From the NCBI RefSeq assembly GCF_002298975.1, contig NZ_DBMV01000021.1, forward strand, positions 248,001 to 312,000: a stretch of DNA of 64,000 nucleotides, written 5' to 3'. The notes beneath the pieces are model-generated. The model was not told where the DNA came from, searched no databases, and saw nothing but the letters and a program-made list of their open reading frames with translations. Below, in pieces: positions 49,049-57,428 of the stretch. The stretch is from Ralstonia sp. UBA689 (GTDB lineage: Bacteria; Pseudomonadota; Gammaproteobacteria; Burkholderiales; Burkholderiaceae). Positions within the stretch are counted from its first letter, which is position 1, and each line of letters starts with the position of its first letter. The position numbers and the translations under genes were made by a program.

Positions 49049-49078
49049 CTTATGTATGCACAATCATTGTCCGGACAA
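49037..49078 (-). promoter_or_regulatory. Twin palindromic MarR operators
   Basis: TTGTCCGGACAA (49067-49078) is a perfect 12-bp palindrome; TTGTTCGGACAT (49037-49048) matches it at 10 of 12 bases and overlaps the outer marR ATG. The copies are 30 bases apart. On the minus strand the first reads as a -35 (TTGTCC) 16 bases before TACATA, a -10 candidate. Confidence 0.65.
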
Positions 49079-49217
49079 ATATACGAATCGGCGCAGCAAA
49101 CGGCAAGGTACTGAATGTGTGATTCCATTTTTGGAAATAATGCGTGATCTAATGATCGCTCTAGCAACGGTCCTTCATGGATTCGTCAAGGAGTGTCATC
49201 TCTTGCGCATCGCAGCA

Positions 49218-49226
49218 TGCTAGAAT
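49218..49226 (+). promoter_or_regulatory. Extended -10 promoter of typA
   Basis: TGCTAGAAT fits the extended -10 form TGnTAnAAT, about 73 bases before the typA ATG; no clear -35 is seen. Confidence 0.5.
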
Positions 49227-49298
49227 GTCAGGTTATTCCGCGAGCTGTTTTGGGCGCTGTCCCTGGGCTCGTTTCACGTCTTTTCGAGTTCACATCCC

Positions 49299-51119
49299 AT
49301 GCGCGCGCTTCGCAACATCGCCATCATTGCCCACGTTGACCACGGCAAAACCACACTGGTCGACCAGCTCCTCCGTCAGGCCGGCACGTTCCGCGAGAAC
49401 GAGCAGATTGCCGAGCGCGTGATGGATTCGAACGACATCGAAAAAGAGCGCGGCATTACGATCCTGGCCAAGAACTGCGCGGTCGAGTACAACGGCACGC
49501 ACATCAACATCGTCGACACCCCGGGCCACGCGGACTTCGGTGGCGAGGTGGAGCGCGTGCTGTCGATGGTCGATGGCGTGCTGCTGCTGGTGGATGCCGT
49601 GGAAGGCCCGATGCCGCAGACGCGTTTTGTGACGCGTAAGGCGCTGGCCCTGGGCCTCAAGCCCATCGTGGTGATCAACAAGGTGGACCGCCCGGGCGCG
49701 CGTCCGGAGTGGGTGATCAACCAGACCTTCGACCTGTTCGACAAGCTGGGCGCCAACGACGACCAGCTCGATTTCCCGGTGGTGTACGCCTCGGGCCTGA
49801 ACGGTTACGCCGGCTTGACTGAAGACGTGCGCAGCGGCGACATGAAGCCGCTGTTCGAGACCATCCTCGACAAGGTGCCGCAACGTAACGACGACCCGAA
49901 CGGCCCGTTCCAACTGCAGATCATCTCGCTGGACTACTCCAGCTATGTCGGCAAGATCGGTGTGGGCCGCATCACGCGTGGCCGTGTGCGTCCGCTGCAG
50001 GACGTGGTGGTCAAGTTCGGCCCGGATGGCGCGCCGATCAAGGGCCGTGTCAACCAGGTGCTGAAGTTCCGCGGCCTGGAGCGCGAGCTGGTGCAGGAAG
50101 CCGAAGCCGGCGATATCGTGCTGATCAACGGTATTGAAGAGCTGGGCATTGGCTGCACGGTGTGCGCCCCGGATGCCCAGGAAGCGCTGCCGATGCTGAA
50201 GGTGGACGAGCCGACGCTGACCATGAATTTCTGCGTCAACACCTCGCCACTGGCCGGCCGCGAAGGCAAGTTCGTGACCAGCCGCCAACTGCGCGACCGC
50301 CTGGATCGCGAGTTGAAGTCCAACGTGGCGCTGCGCGTGAAGGACACCGGCGACGACACGATCTTCGAAGTGTCCGGCCGCGGTGAGTTGCACCTGACCA
50401 TCCTGGTGGAAAACATGCGCCGCGAAGGCTACGAGCTGGCCGTGTCGCGCCCGCGCGTGGTGTTCAAGGAAATCGACGGCGTGAAGTGCGAGCCGTTCGA
50501 GCGCCTGACCGTGGACGTGGAAGATGGTCACCAGGGCGGCGTGATGGAAGAGCTGGGCCGCCGCAAGGGCGAACTGCTCGACATGGCGTCGGACGGCAAG
50601 GGTCGCACCCGCCTGGAATACCGCATTCCGGCACGTGGCCTGATCGGCTTCCAGGGCGAGTTCCTGACGCTGACGCGCGGCACCGGCCTGATCAGCCACA
50701 TCTTTGACGACTACTCGCCGGTCAAGGAAGGCGACCTGGGCGAGCGCCACAACGGTGTACTGATCTCGCAGGACGACGGCGCTGCCGTGGCCTACGCGCT
50801 GTGGAAGCTGCAGGATCGCGGCCGCATGTTCGTGTCGCCCGGCGATGCGCTGTACGAAGGCATGATCATCGGCATCCACAGCCGTGACAACGACTTGGTC
50901 GTCAACCCGATCAAGGGTAAGCAACTGACCAACGTGCGCGCCTCGGGCACAGACGAAGCTGTGCGCTTGGTCCCGCCGATCCAGATGTCGCTCGAATACG
51001 CGGTGGAATTCATCGCCGACGATGAGTTGGTGGAAGTCACGCCCAAGAGCATCCGCCTGCGCAAGCGTCACCTGAAGGAGCACGAGCGCAAGCGCGCTGC
51101 GCGTGAGGAAACGGTCTGA
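49299..51119 (+). CDS. typA: Translational GTPase TypA/BipA
   Basis: A 606-residue ribosome-binding GTPase important in stress and cold. G1 A-H-V-D-H-G-K-T-T is at residues 11-19, G2 R-G-I-T-I near 52-56, G3 D-T-P-G-H near 73-77 and G4 N-K-V-D near 127. EF-G-like domains III and V follow (G-R-G-E-L-H-L near 363; G-L-I-G-F-Q-G-E-F near 448), and the C-terminal domain has the BipA-specific K-S-I-R-L-R-K-R-H-L end. The start and length fit the family. It is monocistronic, ending at a strong terminator. Confidence 0.97.
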   Translation: MRALRNIAIIAHVDHGKTTLVDQLLRQAGTFRENEQIAERVMDSNDIEKERGITILAKNCAVEYNGTHINIVDTPGHADFGGEVERVLSMVDGVLLLVDAVEGPMPQTRFVTRKALALGLKPIVVINKVDRPGARPEWVINQTFDLFDKLGANDDQLDFPVVYASGLNGYAGLTEDVRSGDMKPLFETILDKVPQRNDDPNGPFQLQIISLDYSSYVGKIGVGRITRGRVRPLQDVVVKFGPDGAPIKGRVNQVLKFRGLERELVQEAEAGDIVLINGIEELGIGCTVCAPDAQEALPMLKVDEPTLTMNFCVNTSPLAGREGKFVTSRQLRDRLDRELKSNVALRVKDTGDDTIFEVSGRGELHLTILVENMRREGYELAVSRPRVVFKEIDGVKCEPFERLTVDVEDGHQGGVMEELGRRKGELLDMASDGKGRTRLEYRIPARGLIGFQGEFLTLTRGTGLISHIFDDYSPVKEGDLGERHNGVLISQDDGAAVAYALWKLQDRGRMFVSPGDALYEGMIIGIHSRDNDLVVNPIKGKQLTNVRASGTDEAVRLVPPIQMSLEYAVEFIADDELVEVTPKSIRLRKRHLKEHERKRAAREETV

Positions 51120-51139
51120 TTTCCAAGTGATCTGCCAGC

Positions 51140-51173
51140 AAAACGCCCCGATTCGTCGGGGCGTTTTGTTTTG
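51140..51173. terminator. Bidirectional terminator after typA
   Basis: AAAACGCCCCGA (51140-51151), loop TTCG, TCGGGGCGTTTT (51156-51167), then GTTTTG. It separates convergent typA and the minus-strand hydroxylase gene. Confidence 0.95.
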
Positions 51174-51184
51174 ATGGCGCGGCG

Positions 51185-52099
51185 TTAGAAGGGAGAGCCT
51201 ACGCTGCTCGGCTCGGTTGTCACGGTCGAACGCGGGCTACGCCACTCGGGCGGTTTCCACAGATAGCGGATGTCGCGATCGCGGAACACATCGGCCCACA
51301 TGTCACGCCACTCGTGGAAGGTGAGGGTGATCGGGTTGTGTGTGCGAACCTGCCGCGTGATGCCGAATGTGGGCGCTTCTTCCTCGGGCACGAAGCTGCC
51401 GAACATGCGGTCCCAGATGGTGAGCACGCCGGCGTAGTTGCGGTCGATGTACTGCGGGTTCTTGGCGTGATGCACGCGGTGCACGGAAGGCGTATTGACG
51501 TACTGCCCGAGCCAGCGCCAGAAGCCTGCGTAGCGTGAGTCCAGTGCCCCCAGCCGCGTGTGCACGAAGAACTGGAACGCCAGGTTCAGGCCCACTGCCA
51601 GGATCACCCAATCCGGTGTAAAGCCGATCCATGCGAGCGGAATCCAGAACAGCCACATCCCAGAGATTGGGTAAGTCAGGCTCTGCCGGAACGCCGTGGA
51701 GAAATTCATCCCCTCCGACGAATGGTGCGTCACGTGCGACGCCCACATCCAGCGCACGCGATGGCTGGCGCGGTGGAAGAAGTAGTAGAGAAAGTCCTGC
51801 AGCAGCAGTAGCAGGGCGAACGACCACCACGTCTCGGGCACCGCGCGCAGGCCGTGGCTGTATGTCCACGCATACACGGTTTTGACCATCAGCCACAGGA
51901 AGAACGCGTCGGATGCCTGGTGCATCAGCGCGAGACAGGCGTTTGAGGCGGTGTCCTTGAGGCTATAGACGGAGGGATCGCGTTTGCGCCAGTACCACAC
52001 TTCCGCGCCGATGGTAAGCAGGAAGACCGGCGCAAAAGCCAGCAGGATCAGGCCTGGGTCGAAACTGGAAGCGCCGGCGGCGCCGTTGGCAGGGGTCAT
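51185..52099 (-). CDS. Sterol desaturase/fatty acid hydroxylase family membrane protein
   Basis: A 304-residue protein starting at 52099 with helices near 14-32, 52-72, 85-105 and 150-175. The di-iron histidine clusters are F-F-H-R-A-S-H near residue 108, H-V-T-H-H near 121 and H-R-V-H-H near 207. Members hydroxylate lipids in the membrane; the substrate is unknown. It is only distantly like the copy at 543-1517. It is divergent from the hydrolase gene at 52242. Confidence 0.82.
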   Translation of the reverse strand: MTPANGAAGASSFDPGLILLAFAPVFLLTIGAEVWYWRKRDPSVYSLKDTASNACLALMHQASDAFFLWLMVKTVYAWTYSHGLRAVPETWWSFALLLLLQDFLYYFFHRASHRVRWMWASHVTHHSSEGMNFSTAFRQSLTYPISGMWLFWIPLAWIGFTPDWVILAVGLNLAFQFFVHTRLGALDSRYAGFWRWLGQYVNTPSVHRVHHAKNPQYIDRNYAGVLTIWDRMFGSFVPEEEAPTFGITRQVRTHNPITLTFHEWRDMWADVFRDRDIRYLWKPPEWRSPRSTVTTEPSSVGSPF

Positions 52100-52241
52100 T
52101 GGATTTTTGTGATGTGTGTTGTCTCCAATCGGCAGATATACGCCCAACACGTGCGCTGCGAAAGGGGGCTCGCTAGAAGCCTTCCTCGTATAAGCAGCCC
52201 TGTCGTGTACAGTGCGACCCGTCATACCCAAAACACACAAT

Positions 52242-53360
52242 ATGAGAGACATGGAATCCACCGTTTTGACTGCGCCGCAAGCCGACGTGCAACCCAACGT
52301 GATCGCCGAGGTGCGCGGTGGCATTGGCTGGCTGACGCTGAACCGGCCGCAGGCCCTGAACGCGCTGTCGCTGGAGATGATCCGTGCGCTATCGCATGCG
52401 CTGCTGGCGTGGCAGCATGACCCAGAGGTGCATGCCGTCATTCTGTGCGGCGAAGGCGGTAAGGCCTTGTGCGCCGGGGGCGACATCCGCTTCTTCCACC
52501 GCGCTGCCAAGGCGGGCGACCCGCAGCTCGTCACGTTCTTCACCGAGGAATACCGCCTCAACCACCTGATCTTCCGCTACGCCAAGCCTTACATCGCGCT
52601 GATGGACGGCGTGGTGATGGGCGGCGGCATGGGTATCTCGCAGGGCGCGTCGCTGCGCGTGGTGACTGAGCGCACGAAAATGGCCATGCCCGAGACCAAC
52701 ATTGGCCTGTTCCCGGACGTTGGCGGCGGCTGGTTCCTGGCACGCGTGCCGGGTAATGTGGGCGAATATCTGGGCGTGACTGGGCAGATGATCGAGGCTG
52801 CGGACGCATTGTCGGTTGGCCTGGCTGATTGCCATGTCACCACGCAAGCGCTGGACGCCGTTGTGCAGCGCTTGCGCGAAGGCGACTGGAGCAGCGCCGA
52901 GCAGATTGCTGCGTGCCTGACCGAAGCCGCCACCGAGCCGGATGCTGCCAAGATGGTCATTGCCCCGCATCGCGCCGCGATCGACGCGTGCTTTGGCCAA
53001 GCCACCGTACCGGCCATCCTGGCCGAACTGGCGGGCAGTGCCGACGCCGACTGGGCTGCACAGACTGCCACACAGATGGTCAAGCGGTCGCCGCTGATGA
53101 TGGCCGTAACGTTGGAGCAGATCCGCCGCGGCCGCCACACCACCCTGGCCGATGAGTTGCGCCGCGAGTTGGACATGATGACGCACGTGTTTGCTGAGGG
53201 CGACGGCATCGAAGGCATTCGTGCACTTGCTGTCGACAAGGACCATTCGCCCAAATGGAAGCACGCCAGCATCGACGCCGTGCGCGCCGACGAGGTGGCC
53301 GTGTTCTTCATCTCGCCGTGGCGTCGTGAGCAGCATCCGCTGCTGGGGTTGTTGGACTAG
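52242..53360 (+). CDS. Enoyl-CoA hydratase/3-hydroxyisobutyryl-CoA hydrolase family protein
   Basis: A 372-residue crotonase-fold protein. Length and blocks fit the hydroxyisobutyryl-CoA hydrolase branch: L-C-A-G-G-D-I-R near residue 82 (first oxyanion loop), M-G-G-G-M-G-I-S-Q near 126 (second), P-E-T-N-I-G-L-F-P-D-V-G-G near 150, and a C-terminal K-D-H-S-P-K-W end. That enzyme releases 3-hydroxyisobutyrate in valine breakdown; relatives act on other acyl-CoAs. ATG 52242 is chosen; ATG 52251 is equally possible. A TATAAG candidate -10 lies upstream. Confidence 0.82.
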   Translation: MRDMESTVLTAPQADVQPNVIAEVRGGIGWLTLNRPQALNALSLEMIRALSHALLAWQHDPEVHAVILCGEGGKALCAGGDIRFFHRAAKAGDPQLVTFFTEEYRLNHLIFRYAKPYIALMDGVVMGGGMGISQGASLRVVTERTKMAMPETNIGLFPDVGGGWFLARVPGNVGEYLGVTGQMIEAADALSVGLADCHVTTQALDAVVQRLREGDWSSAEQIAACLTEAATEPDAAKMVIAPHRAAIDACFGQATVPAILAELAGSADADWAAQTATQMVKRSPLMMAVTLEQIRRGRHTTLADELRRELDMMTHVFAEGDGIEGIRALAVDKDHSPKWKHASIDAVRADEVAVFFISPWRREQHPLLGLLD

Positions 53361-53401
53361 AACCGGTAAACTGCGCGCCTGATTGAACTGTTGATCTTGC
53401 T

Positions 53402-54436
53402 GTGACTGCTGAACGCCCTACGCCGAACCCGCGCCGCCTGTCTGTTGCTCCGATGATGGATTGGACGGACAGGCATTGTCGCTATTTCCACCGCCAGATC
53501 AGTCGCCACACCTGGCTTTACACGGAAATGGTGACCACCGGCGCGCTCCTGCACGGTGATGTGCCGCGCCACCTCGATTTCGACGAGGTGGAGCACCCGG
53601 TCGCGCTGCAGTTAGGCGGCAGTGAGCCAGACGATCTGGCCCAGGCCGCGCGCCTCGGCCAGCAATGGGGGTACAAAGAGATCAACGTCAATTGCGGTTG
53701 CCCATCCGAGCGCGTGCAGCGCGGCGCGTTCGGCGCGTGCCTGATGGCCGAGCCCAAACTGGTGGCCGAGGGTGTCAAGGCAATGCGCGATGCGGTGTCG
53801 ATTCCGGTCACGGTCAAGCACCGTATCGGCATCGATGCGATCGAGACGTACGACTTCGTGCGCGATTTCGTCGGCACCATCGCCGAGGCGGGGTGCGAGA
53901 CGTTCATCGTCCATGCACGCAACGCCATCCTTAAGGGTTTGAGCCCGAAGGAGAACCGTGAGATTCCGCCGCTGCGTTATGAGGTTGTCTACCAGCTCAA
54001 GCGCGATTTCCCGCATCTGGAGATCCTGCTGAATGGTGGCGTGCAGACGCTGGAGCAAATCGATGCGCACCTGGCTCACGTTGACGGCGTGATGATCGGC
54101 CGCGAGGCATATCACCATCCGCACTTGATGGCCGCGTTCGACGCGCGTTACTACGGCGCCAGTTCGGAGGCGCCCTCGCGCGCAGAAGTGGAAGACGAGA
54201 TGATTGCTTACGTCGGCCGCTGGGTGGAGCGCGGCGGCTATGCCGGCGCGGCAGTGCGGCACATGTTGGGGTTGTATCGAGGCGTGGCAGGCGCGCGTGG
54301 CTGGCGGCGCGTGTTGTCGGATTCCAAGGCGCTCGGACGCGTGAAGACGCGAGCGGACGCACAGGCGTTGTTCAATGAGGCGCGTGCACACCTGCGGCGT
54401 GGCGAGGAATTGGGCGAAGAGGCGGTCGCCGCATAA
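53402..54436 (+). CDS. dusA: tRNA-dihydrouridine(20/20a) synthase
   Basis: A 344-residue FMN enzyme that reduces uridine 20/20a in tRNA. S-V-A-P-M-M-D-W-T-D begins the barrel near residue 14; the catalytic cysteine is Cys100 in N-V-N-C-G-C-P-S; K-H-R-I-G-I-D near 140 and L-L-N-G-G-V near 210 bind FMN and phosphate. It starts with GTG 53402, about 42 bases after the hydrolase stop. It lies upstream of tRNA-His, which has its own promoter. Confidence 0.93.
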   Translation: MTAERPTPNPRRLSVAPMMDWTDRHCRYFHRQISRHTWLYTEMVTTGALLHGDVPRHLDFDEVEHPVALQLGGSEPDDLAQAARLGQQWGYKEINVNCGCPSERVQRGAFGACLMAEPKLVAEGVKAMRDAVSIPVTVKHRIGIDAIETYDFVRDFVGTIAEAGCETFIVHARNAILKGLSPKENREIPPLRYEVVYQLKRDFPHLEILLNGGVQTLEQIDAHLAHVDGVMIGREAYHHPHLMAAFDARYYGASSEAPSRAEVEDEMIAYVGRWVERGGYAGAAVRHMLGLYRGVAGARGWRRVLSDSKALGRVKTRADAQALFNEARAHLRRGEELGEEAVAA

Positions 54437-54473
54437 ATTGCACCGCCCCCTAGCCATGCTGGAAGAATGTTTG

Positions 54474-54479
54474 TATAAT
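54474..54479 (+). promoter_or_regulatory. -10 element of tRNA-His
   Basis: A perfect TATAAT preceded by TTTG, 46 bases before the tRNA 5' end. The -35 region is weak. Confidence 0.65.
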
Positions 54480-54524
54480 CGCGTTTTTCGCCGAGCAGCA
54501 ATCAGTTCAAGCTGTTCGTACGAT

Positions 54525-54601
54525 GGTGGCTGTAGCTCAGTTGGTAGAGTCCCAGATTGTGATTCTGGTCGTCGTGGGTTCGAGTCCCATCAGCCACCCC
54601 A
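54525..54601 (+). tRNA. tRNA-His (GTG anticodon)
   Basis: A 77-base tRNA including the special G(-1) at 54525 that pairs with C73 and is unique to tRNA-His. The acceptor stem GTGGCTG pairs with CAGCCAC, the anticodon GTG is at 54559-54561, the T-loop has GTTCGAGTC, and CCA is encoded (54599-54601). An integrase remnant lies directly downstream, so its 3' end was probably an attachment site. Confidence 0.97.
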
Positions 54602-54619
54602 AAGAGATTCCTTAAAAAT

Positions 54620-54646
54620 CAGGCGCTTAGGCGCCTGTTTTTGTTT
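54620..54646 (+). terminator. tRNA-His terminator
   Basis: CAGGCGC (54620-54626) pairs with GCGCCTG (54631-54637) around TTAG, followed by TTTTTGTTT. The loop contains the stop codon of the convergent integrase remnant. Confidence 0.85.
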
Positions 54647-55034
54647 GCAGGGGAAGAGTCGGGGAAGAAAGCGTCGATTCCAGCCGTGACATCTCCACAT
54701 CATCCTGGCCGCCGTCAATCCATCTTGCGTAGGTCCGCAGGAACATCTCTACGCTGTGTCCAGGCTGCTTCGCACAGAAGGCCGGAGTCACCCCAGCCAT
54801 CAGCATCGCAGTCGCGTACGTGTGACGCATGTTGTACTGCCGTCGGTAACGTATCCCCAAGAACTTGAAGCTGGGCGTCCAGTAACTGCGCCTGAACGCA
54901 CGCTCGTCGACCCAAGCCGCGCTGTACCGAGGATATTGAAAGACCGCGGCGCCGGCGGCTTGTGTGTGCTGTCGTTGGCGTGCAATTGCCGCGCGTGTTC
55001 GGTTGTTCAACTTCACTGTCCGCGCCGTATTGGT
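54627..55034 (-). pseudogene. Tyrosine-recombinase (phage integrase) C-terminal remnant
   Basis: About 135 residues resembling the C-terminal catalytic part of a phage/island integrase: A-R-T-V-K-L-N-N-R-T-R near the start, F-R-R-S-Y-W-T-P, then the R-H-T box (Y-N-M-R-H-T-Y-A-T-A-M-L), G-H-S and the nucleophilic tyrosine in F-L-R-T-Y-A-R-W-I. The N-terminal arm-binding and core-binding domains, some 200 residues, are gone; sequence upstream of about 55034 on this strand no longer looks like integrase. It faces tRNA-His and ends inside the tRNA terminator, the usual layout for an element inserted at a tRNA gene. Confidence 0.8.
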
Positions 55035-55098
55035 CTCGCAAAATTTGCGATCAGCGACTCCCGATTGTCCAAGTCCGATTTCTATCCTGCAGTCTCTG

Positions 55099-55683
55099 TT
55101 GCCCCACATCCGCCCGGTTCGCAAGTGGGCGAACGCCAATCAGCCAAAGGTGGGGTTTTCGATCTTCAGTTTCCACCTGCGGATACTGGTCGAGAACCGG
55201 ATGCTACTTCTGTATCCCCGCTTCGCAATCAAGGCCGGGGACGGCGTCGCCTATACGTCGGAAGTTTCAGACGATTGCACCTTCATCGGATGACCGTCCT
55301 ATACCACCAGACGGTGGGCGATCTCCAGCGACAAGATGCTGTTCAAGCAGTACTGCTTGGAGGCGGGGGTGCGCACGCCGCCCGTTGGGGATGCGGAACT
55401 CGATGGTTTGATGAACTTCATCATCAAGCCGCGCAGATCCTTGTTCAGTGATGGCATTCGCGGCTCGCTCCGGCCCAACGCGCTGAATCGCGAGTTGTGT
55501 GGTGACGGTGATGTGCGTGAGGCTTTCATCTCCGGAAAGATCGTCAAGGCTTGGTATTGGCACGGAGTCATCGTCGCCGTCGAAGTGATGGATTTCCCCG
55601 TTGTCTATGGCGATGGCATGCGGTCGATCGGTCAGATCGTATTGGCGCGTCACCGGCGCGGATACGAAGCCGGTGAGCCCGGA
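55099..55683 (+). pseudogene. ATP-grasp-like gene with an in-frame stop, truncated at both ends
   Basis: One frame carries sequence resembling an ATP-grasp ligase on both sides of a TGA at 55291-55293. Before the stop: V-A-Y-T-S-E-V-S-D-D-C-T-F-I-G; after it: T-T-R-R-W-A-I-S-S-D-K-M-L-F-K-Q-Y-C-L, F-I-I-K-P-R-R-S-L, A-F-I-S-G-K-I-V-K-A-W and V-V-Y-G-D-G-M-R-S-I, the last like the G-D-G loop of carboxylate-amine ligases. The TGA may be a mutated TGG. The 3' end runs into an IS3 scrap and no start is seen. The family assignment is by motif reading only. Confidence 0.5.
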
Positions 55684-55990
55684 ACAGATGGACTTGGCTT
55701 GCTTGCGAGCAGAGGTGGCGCGCCTGAAGATGGAGCGCGACATTAGATCACAAGGTGTTGCGATCACCCGTTGAACGCGCCGCGGCCTACTTCGCCACGA
55801 GGGGCGTGGCCGGTCAATTTGATGTGCGAGGCGCTCGGTATTTCGCGAAGCGGCTTCGACGCGCGACTGGATCGGCCGCGAAGTCTGCGCCGCCTGAACG
55901 ATGAGGTACTGGGTAAACGGGTACGACGGAGCTTTGTCGCCAGCGACCGCGTGTATGGTGCACGACGCGTGTGGCATGACCTGCTCGCCT
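55684..55990 (+). mobile_element. IS3-family insertion sequence remnant (orfA end, orfB start)
   Basis: At 55688 a frame reads M-D-L-A-C-L-R-A-E-V-A-R-L-K-M-E-R-D-I, the end of an IS3 OrfA. After a disrupted stretch, W-P-V-N-L-M-C-E-A-L-G-I-S-R-S-G-F (about 55807-55857) and D-R-V-Y-G-A-R-R-V-W-H-D-L-L mark the OrfB N-terminus. Frames are broken by small indels and the rest of the element is absent. Confidence 0.8.
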
Positions 55991-56108
55991 TCACACCACT
56001 GCTGTTCACGTACGTCATTCCGATTGGGGTCCGAGATGAAACTGTGGGCCGCCATCCTATCCTGTCTATTGAGCGTTCCCTATTTTGTGGCACCGCTCGC
56101 ACACTGGC
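55991..56108 (+). other. Short stretch with a possible broken secreted-protein start
   Basis: An ATG at 56036 begins M-K-L-W-A-A-I-L-S-C-L-L-S-V-P-Y-F-V-A-P-L, which looks like a signal peptide, but the frame runs straight into the palindromic repeat at 56109 and stops soon after. If it was a gene, only its 5' end is left. Confidence 0.3.
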
Positions 56109-56176
56109 GTCGTTCCCGCGAAAGCGGGAATCCAGTATCTTGAAAGCCGCTGGGTTCCTGCCTTCGCGGGCGACAA
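56109..56176 (+). repeat. Paired palindromic repeat element (REP/MITE-like)
   Basis: The left arm 56109-56135 contains the hairpin TTCCCGC-GAAA-GCGGGAA and ends in TCCAG; the right arm 56150-56176 is its imperfect inverse, beginning CTGGGTTCCTGCC and ending GGGCGACAA. This is a widespread dispersed repeat type in proteobacteria (recalled, not searched). The same core occurs at 20648-20673. Confidence 0.75.
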
Positions 56177-56277
56177 CAATAAGCAGTGCCGAGAATTTGG
56201 AAGCCATGAATTGAGGAAGGACGGCGGGAGCGGTGGCATTCCGCGCCGTGGAGAACTTGCATCAGCAAGGAGCAGCC

Positions 56278-57174
56278 ATGAGAAAGCGATCGGTTGCTGT
56301 GGTCGGACTGGGCAATCTGGGGCGCCGATGTGCCGAAGCCTTGTCCACAGACCCGTTCCTGGCGTTGGTCGGGGTGGTGCGCCGCAGCGATCAGCCGCCG
56401 GTCGCGTGGCTCAAGGCGCCTGTTGTTGAGCACATCCGCGAATTAGGCGTGGTCGATGTGGCGCTGCTTTGCGTGCCGCCCGACGTCGTGCCGGGCGCAG
56501 CGAGGGAATTGTTGCAAGCCCGCATCCCGGTGGTGGAATGCGCGCGCCTGCACGGCGAGGCGTTTGTTGAGCACAAGGCGGAAATGGACCGGGTTGCGCA
56601 TCTGTACGGGGTCGCGGCCGTCGTTGGCGCTGGGTGGGATCCGGGCCTCTTCTCCGTGTTCCGCAGCCAGTTTGCCTTGCTGGTTCCACACGGCCATACG
56701 CAGAGCAGCCTGCACACCGGAGCGAGCTTGCATCACACATTGGCGGCACAAGGCATCGCGGGCGTTCGGCAGGCGCTGGCCACGGAGCTGAAAACGCTGG
56801 ATAACACCGGCCAGCGTTATGTGTATGTCGAGCTGGAGCCAGGAACCGATGTGGCTGCAGTGGAGCGCGCCATCCGGCAGGACCCGACGTACCTGGATGA
56901 GCAAACGTACGTGTTCCCGGTGGACAGCATTGCCGCGCTGGAACAACAGAATCGCGGTGTGCTGCTGGAGCGTCATTCGGCTCGCGGGCACGCCGATCAT
57001 ACGTCGCTTTTGCTGGAAGCGCGCTTTGATGAAGCACGACTGGCCGCACAGATCATGCTGGCCGCTGCGCGCGCACTGCCGTGGCTACGGGCGGGCGCTT
57101 ATTCGTTGCTCGATGTTGCGCCCGGCCTGCTCTGGGGGGCGCAAAGCCTCGCCACAGAGAAGCAATGGATATGA
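56278..57174 (+). CDS. Diaminopimelate dehydrogenase-like oxidoreductase
   Basis: A 298-residue protein from ATG 56278, after AAGGAG; an upstream open extension is not needed. The NADP-binding start is V-A-V-V-G-L-G-N-L-G-R-R near residue 6. V-A-L-L-C-V-P-P-D-V near 60, G-A-G-W-D-P-G-L-F-S near 120 and G-A-Y-S-L-L-D-V-A-P-G near 274 match the meso-diaminopimelate dehydrogenase family, which makes meso-DAP from tetrahydrodipicolinate, ammonia and NADPH in one step. Since Ralstonia has the succinylase route, this would be a second path or a different amino acid dehydrogenase. It is flanked by repeat and IS debris. Confidence 0.7.
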   Translation: MRKRSVAVVGLGNLGRRCAEALSTDPFLALVGVVRRSDQPPVAWLKAPVVEHIRELGVVDVALLCVPPDVVPGAARELLQARIPVVECARLHGEAFVEHKAEMDRVAHLYGVAAVVGAGWDPGLFSVFRSQFALLVPHGHTQSSLHTGASLHHTLAAQGIAGVRQALATELKTLDNTGQRYVYVELEPGTDVAAVERAIRQDPTYLDEQTYVFPVDSIAALEQQNRGVLLERHSARGHADHTSLLLEARFDEARLAAQIMLAAARALPWLRAGAYSLLDVAPGLLWGAQSLATEKQWI

Positions 57175-57219
57175 TGCCGCGGCGCGCTTCGGCCCGCCCG
57201 GACGCGGCGAGTAGGCGTG

Positions 57220-57233
57220 TTGACATGGATCAT
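57220..57233 (+). promoter_or_regulatory. FNR-like box upstream of the hibernation-factor gene
   Basis: TTGACATGGATCAT matches the FNR consensus at 8 of 10 bases (TTGAC and ATCAT arms). A class II promoter would start near 57268; the -10 (TAGTGT at 57255) is poor. The TTGACA itself might alternatively be a plain -35. Confidence 0.45.
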
Positions 57234-57428
57234 TCCGCCCGTAGGCGGGCAGGCTAGTGTTAGCGCATGAGCCCACGATTTCCTGGTCATGCACTCTTGA
57301 CGACCGCTGTCTTGCGGCGGCAAGCACTGGCGAAGCGACTCCTGCGGCAGCACAAGCAGCAGCCTGCAGTATCGCCAAGCAATATCGGGCCGGGCCGTCG
57401 CGCCACGTATCCTCTGCAGGAGTCCTCC

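Noticed and set aside
55291..55293. In-frame TGA as a selenocysteine codon
   Set aside because: No SECIS-like hairpin is evident directly after it, the gene is truncated at both ends, and Trp (TGG) fits the context better.
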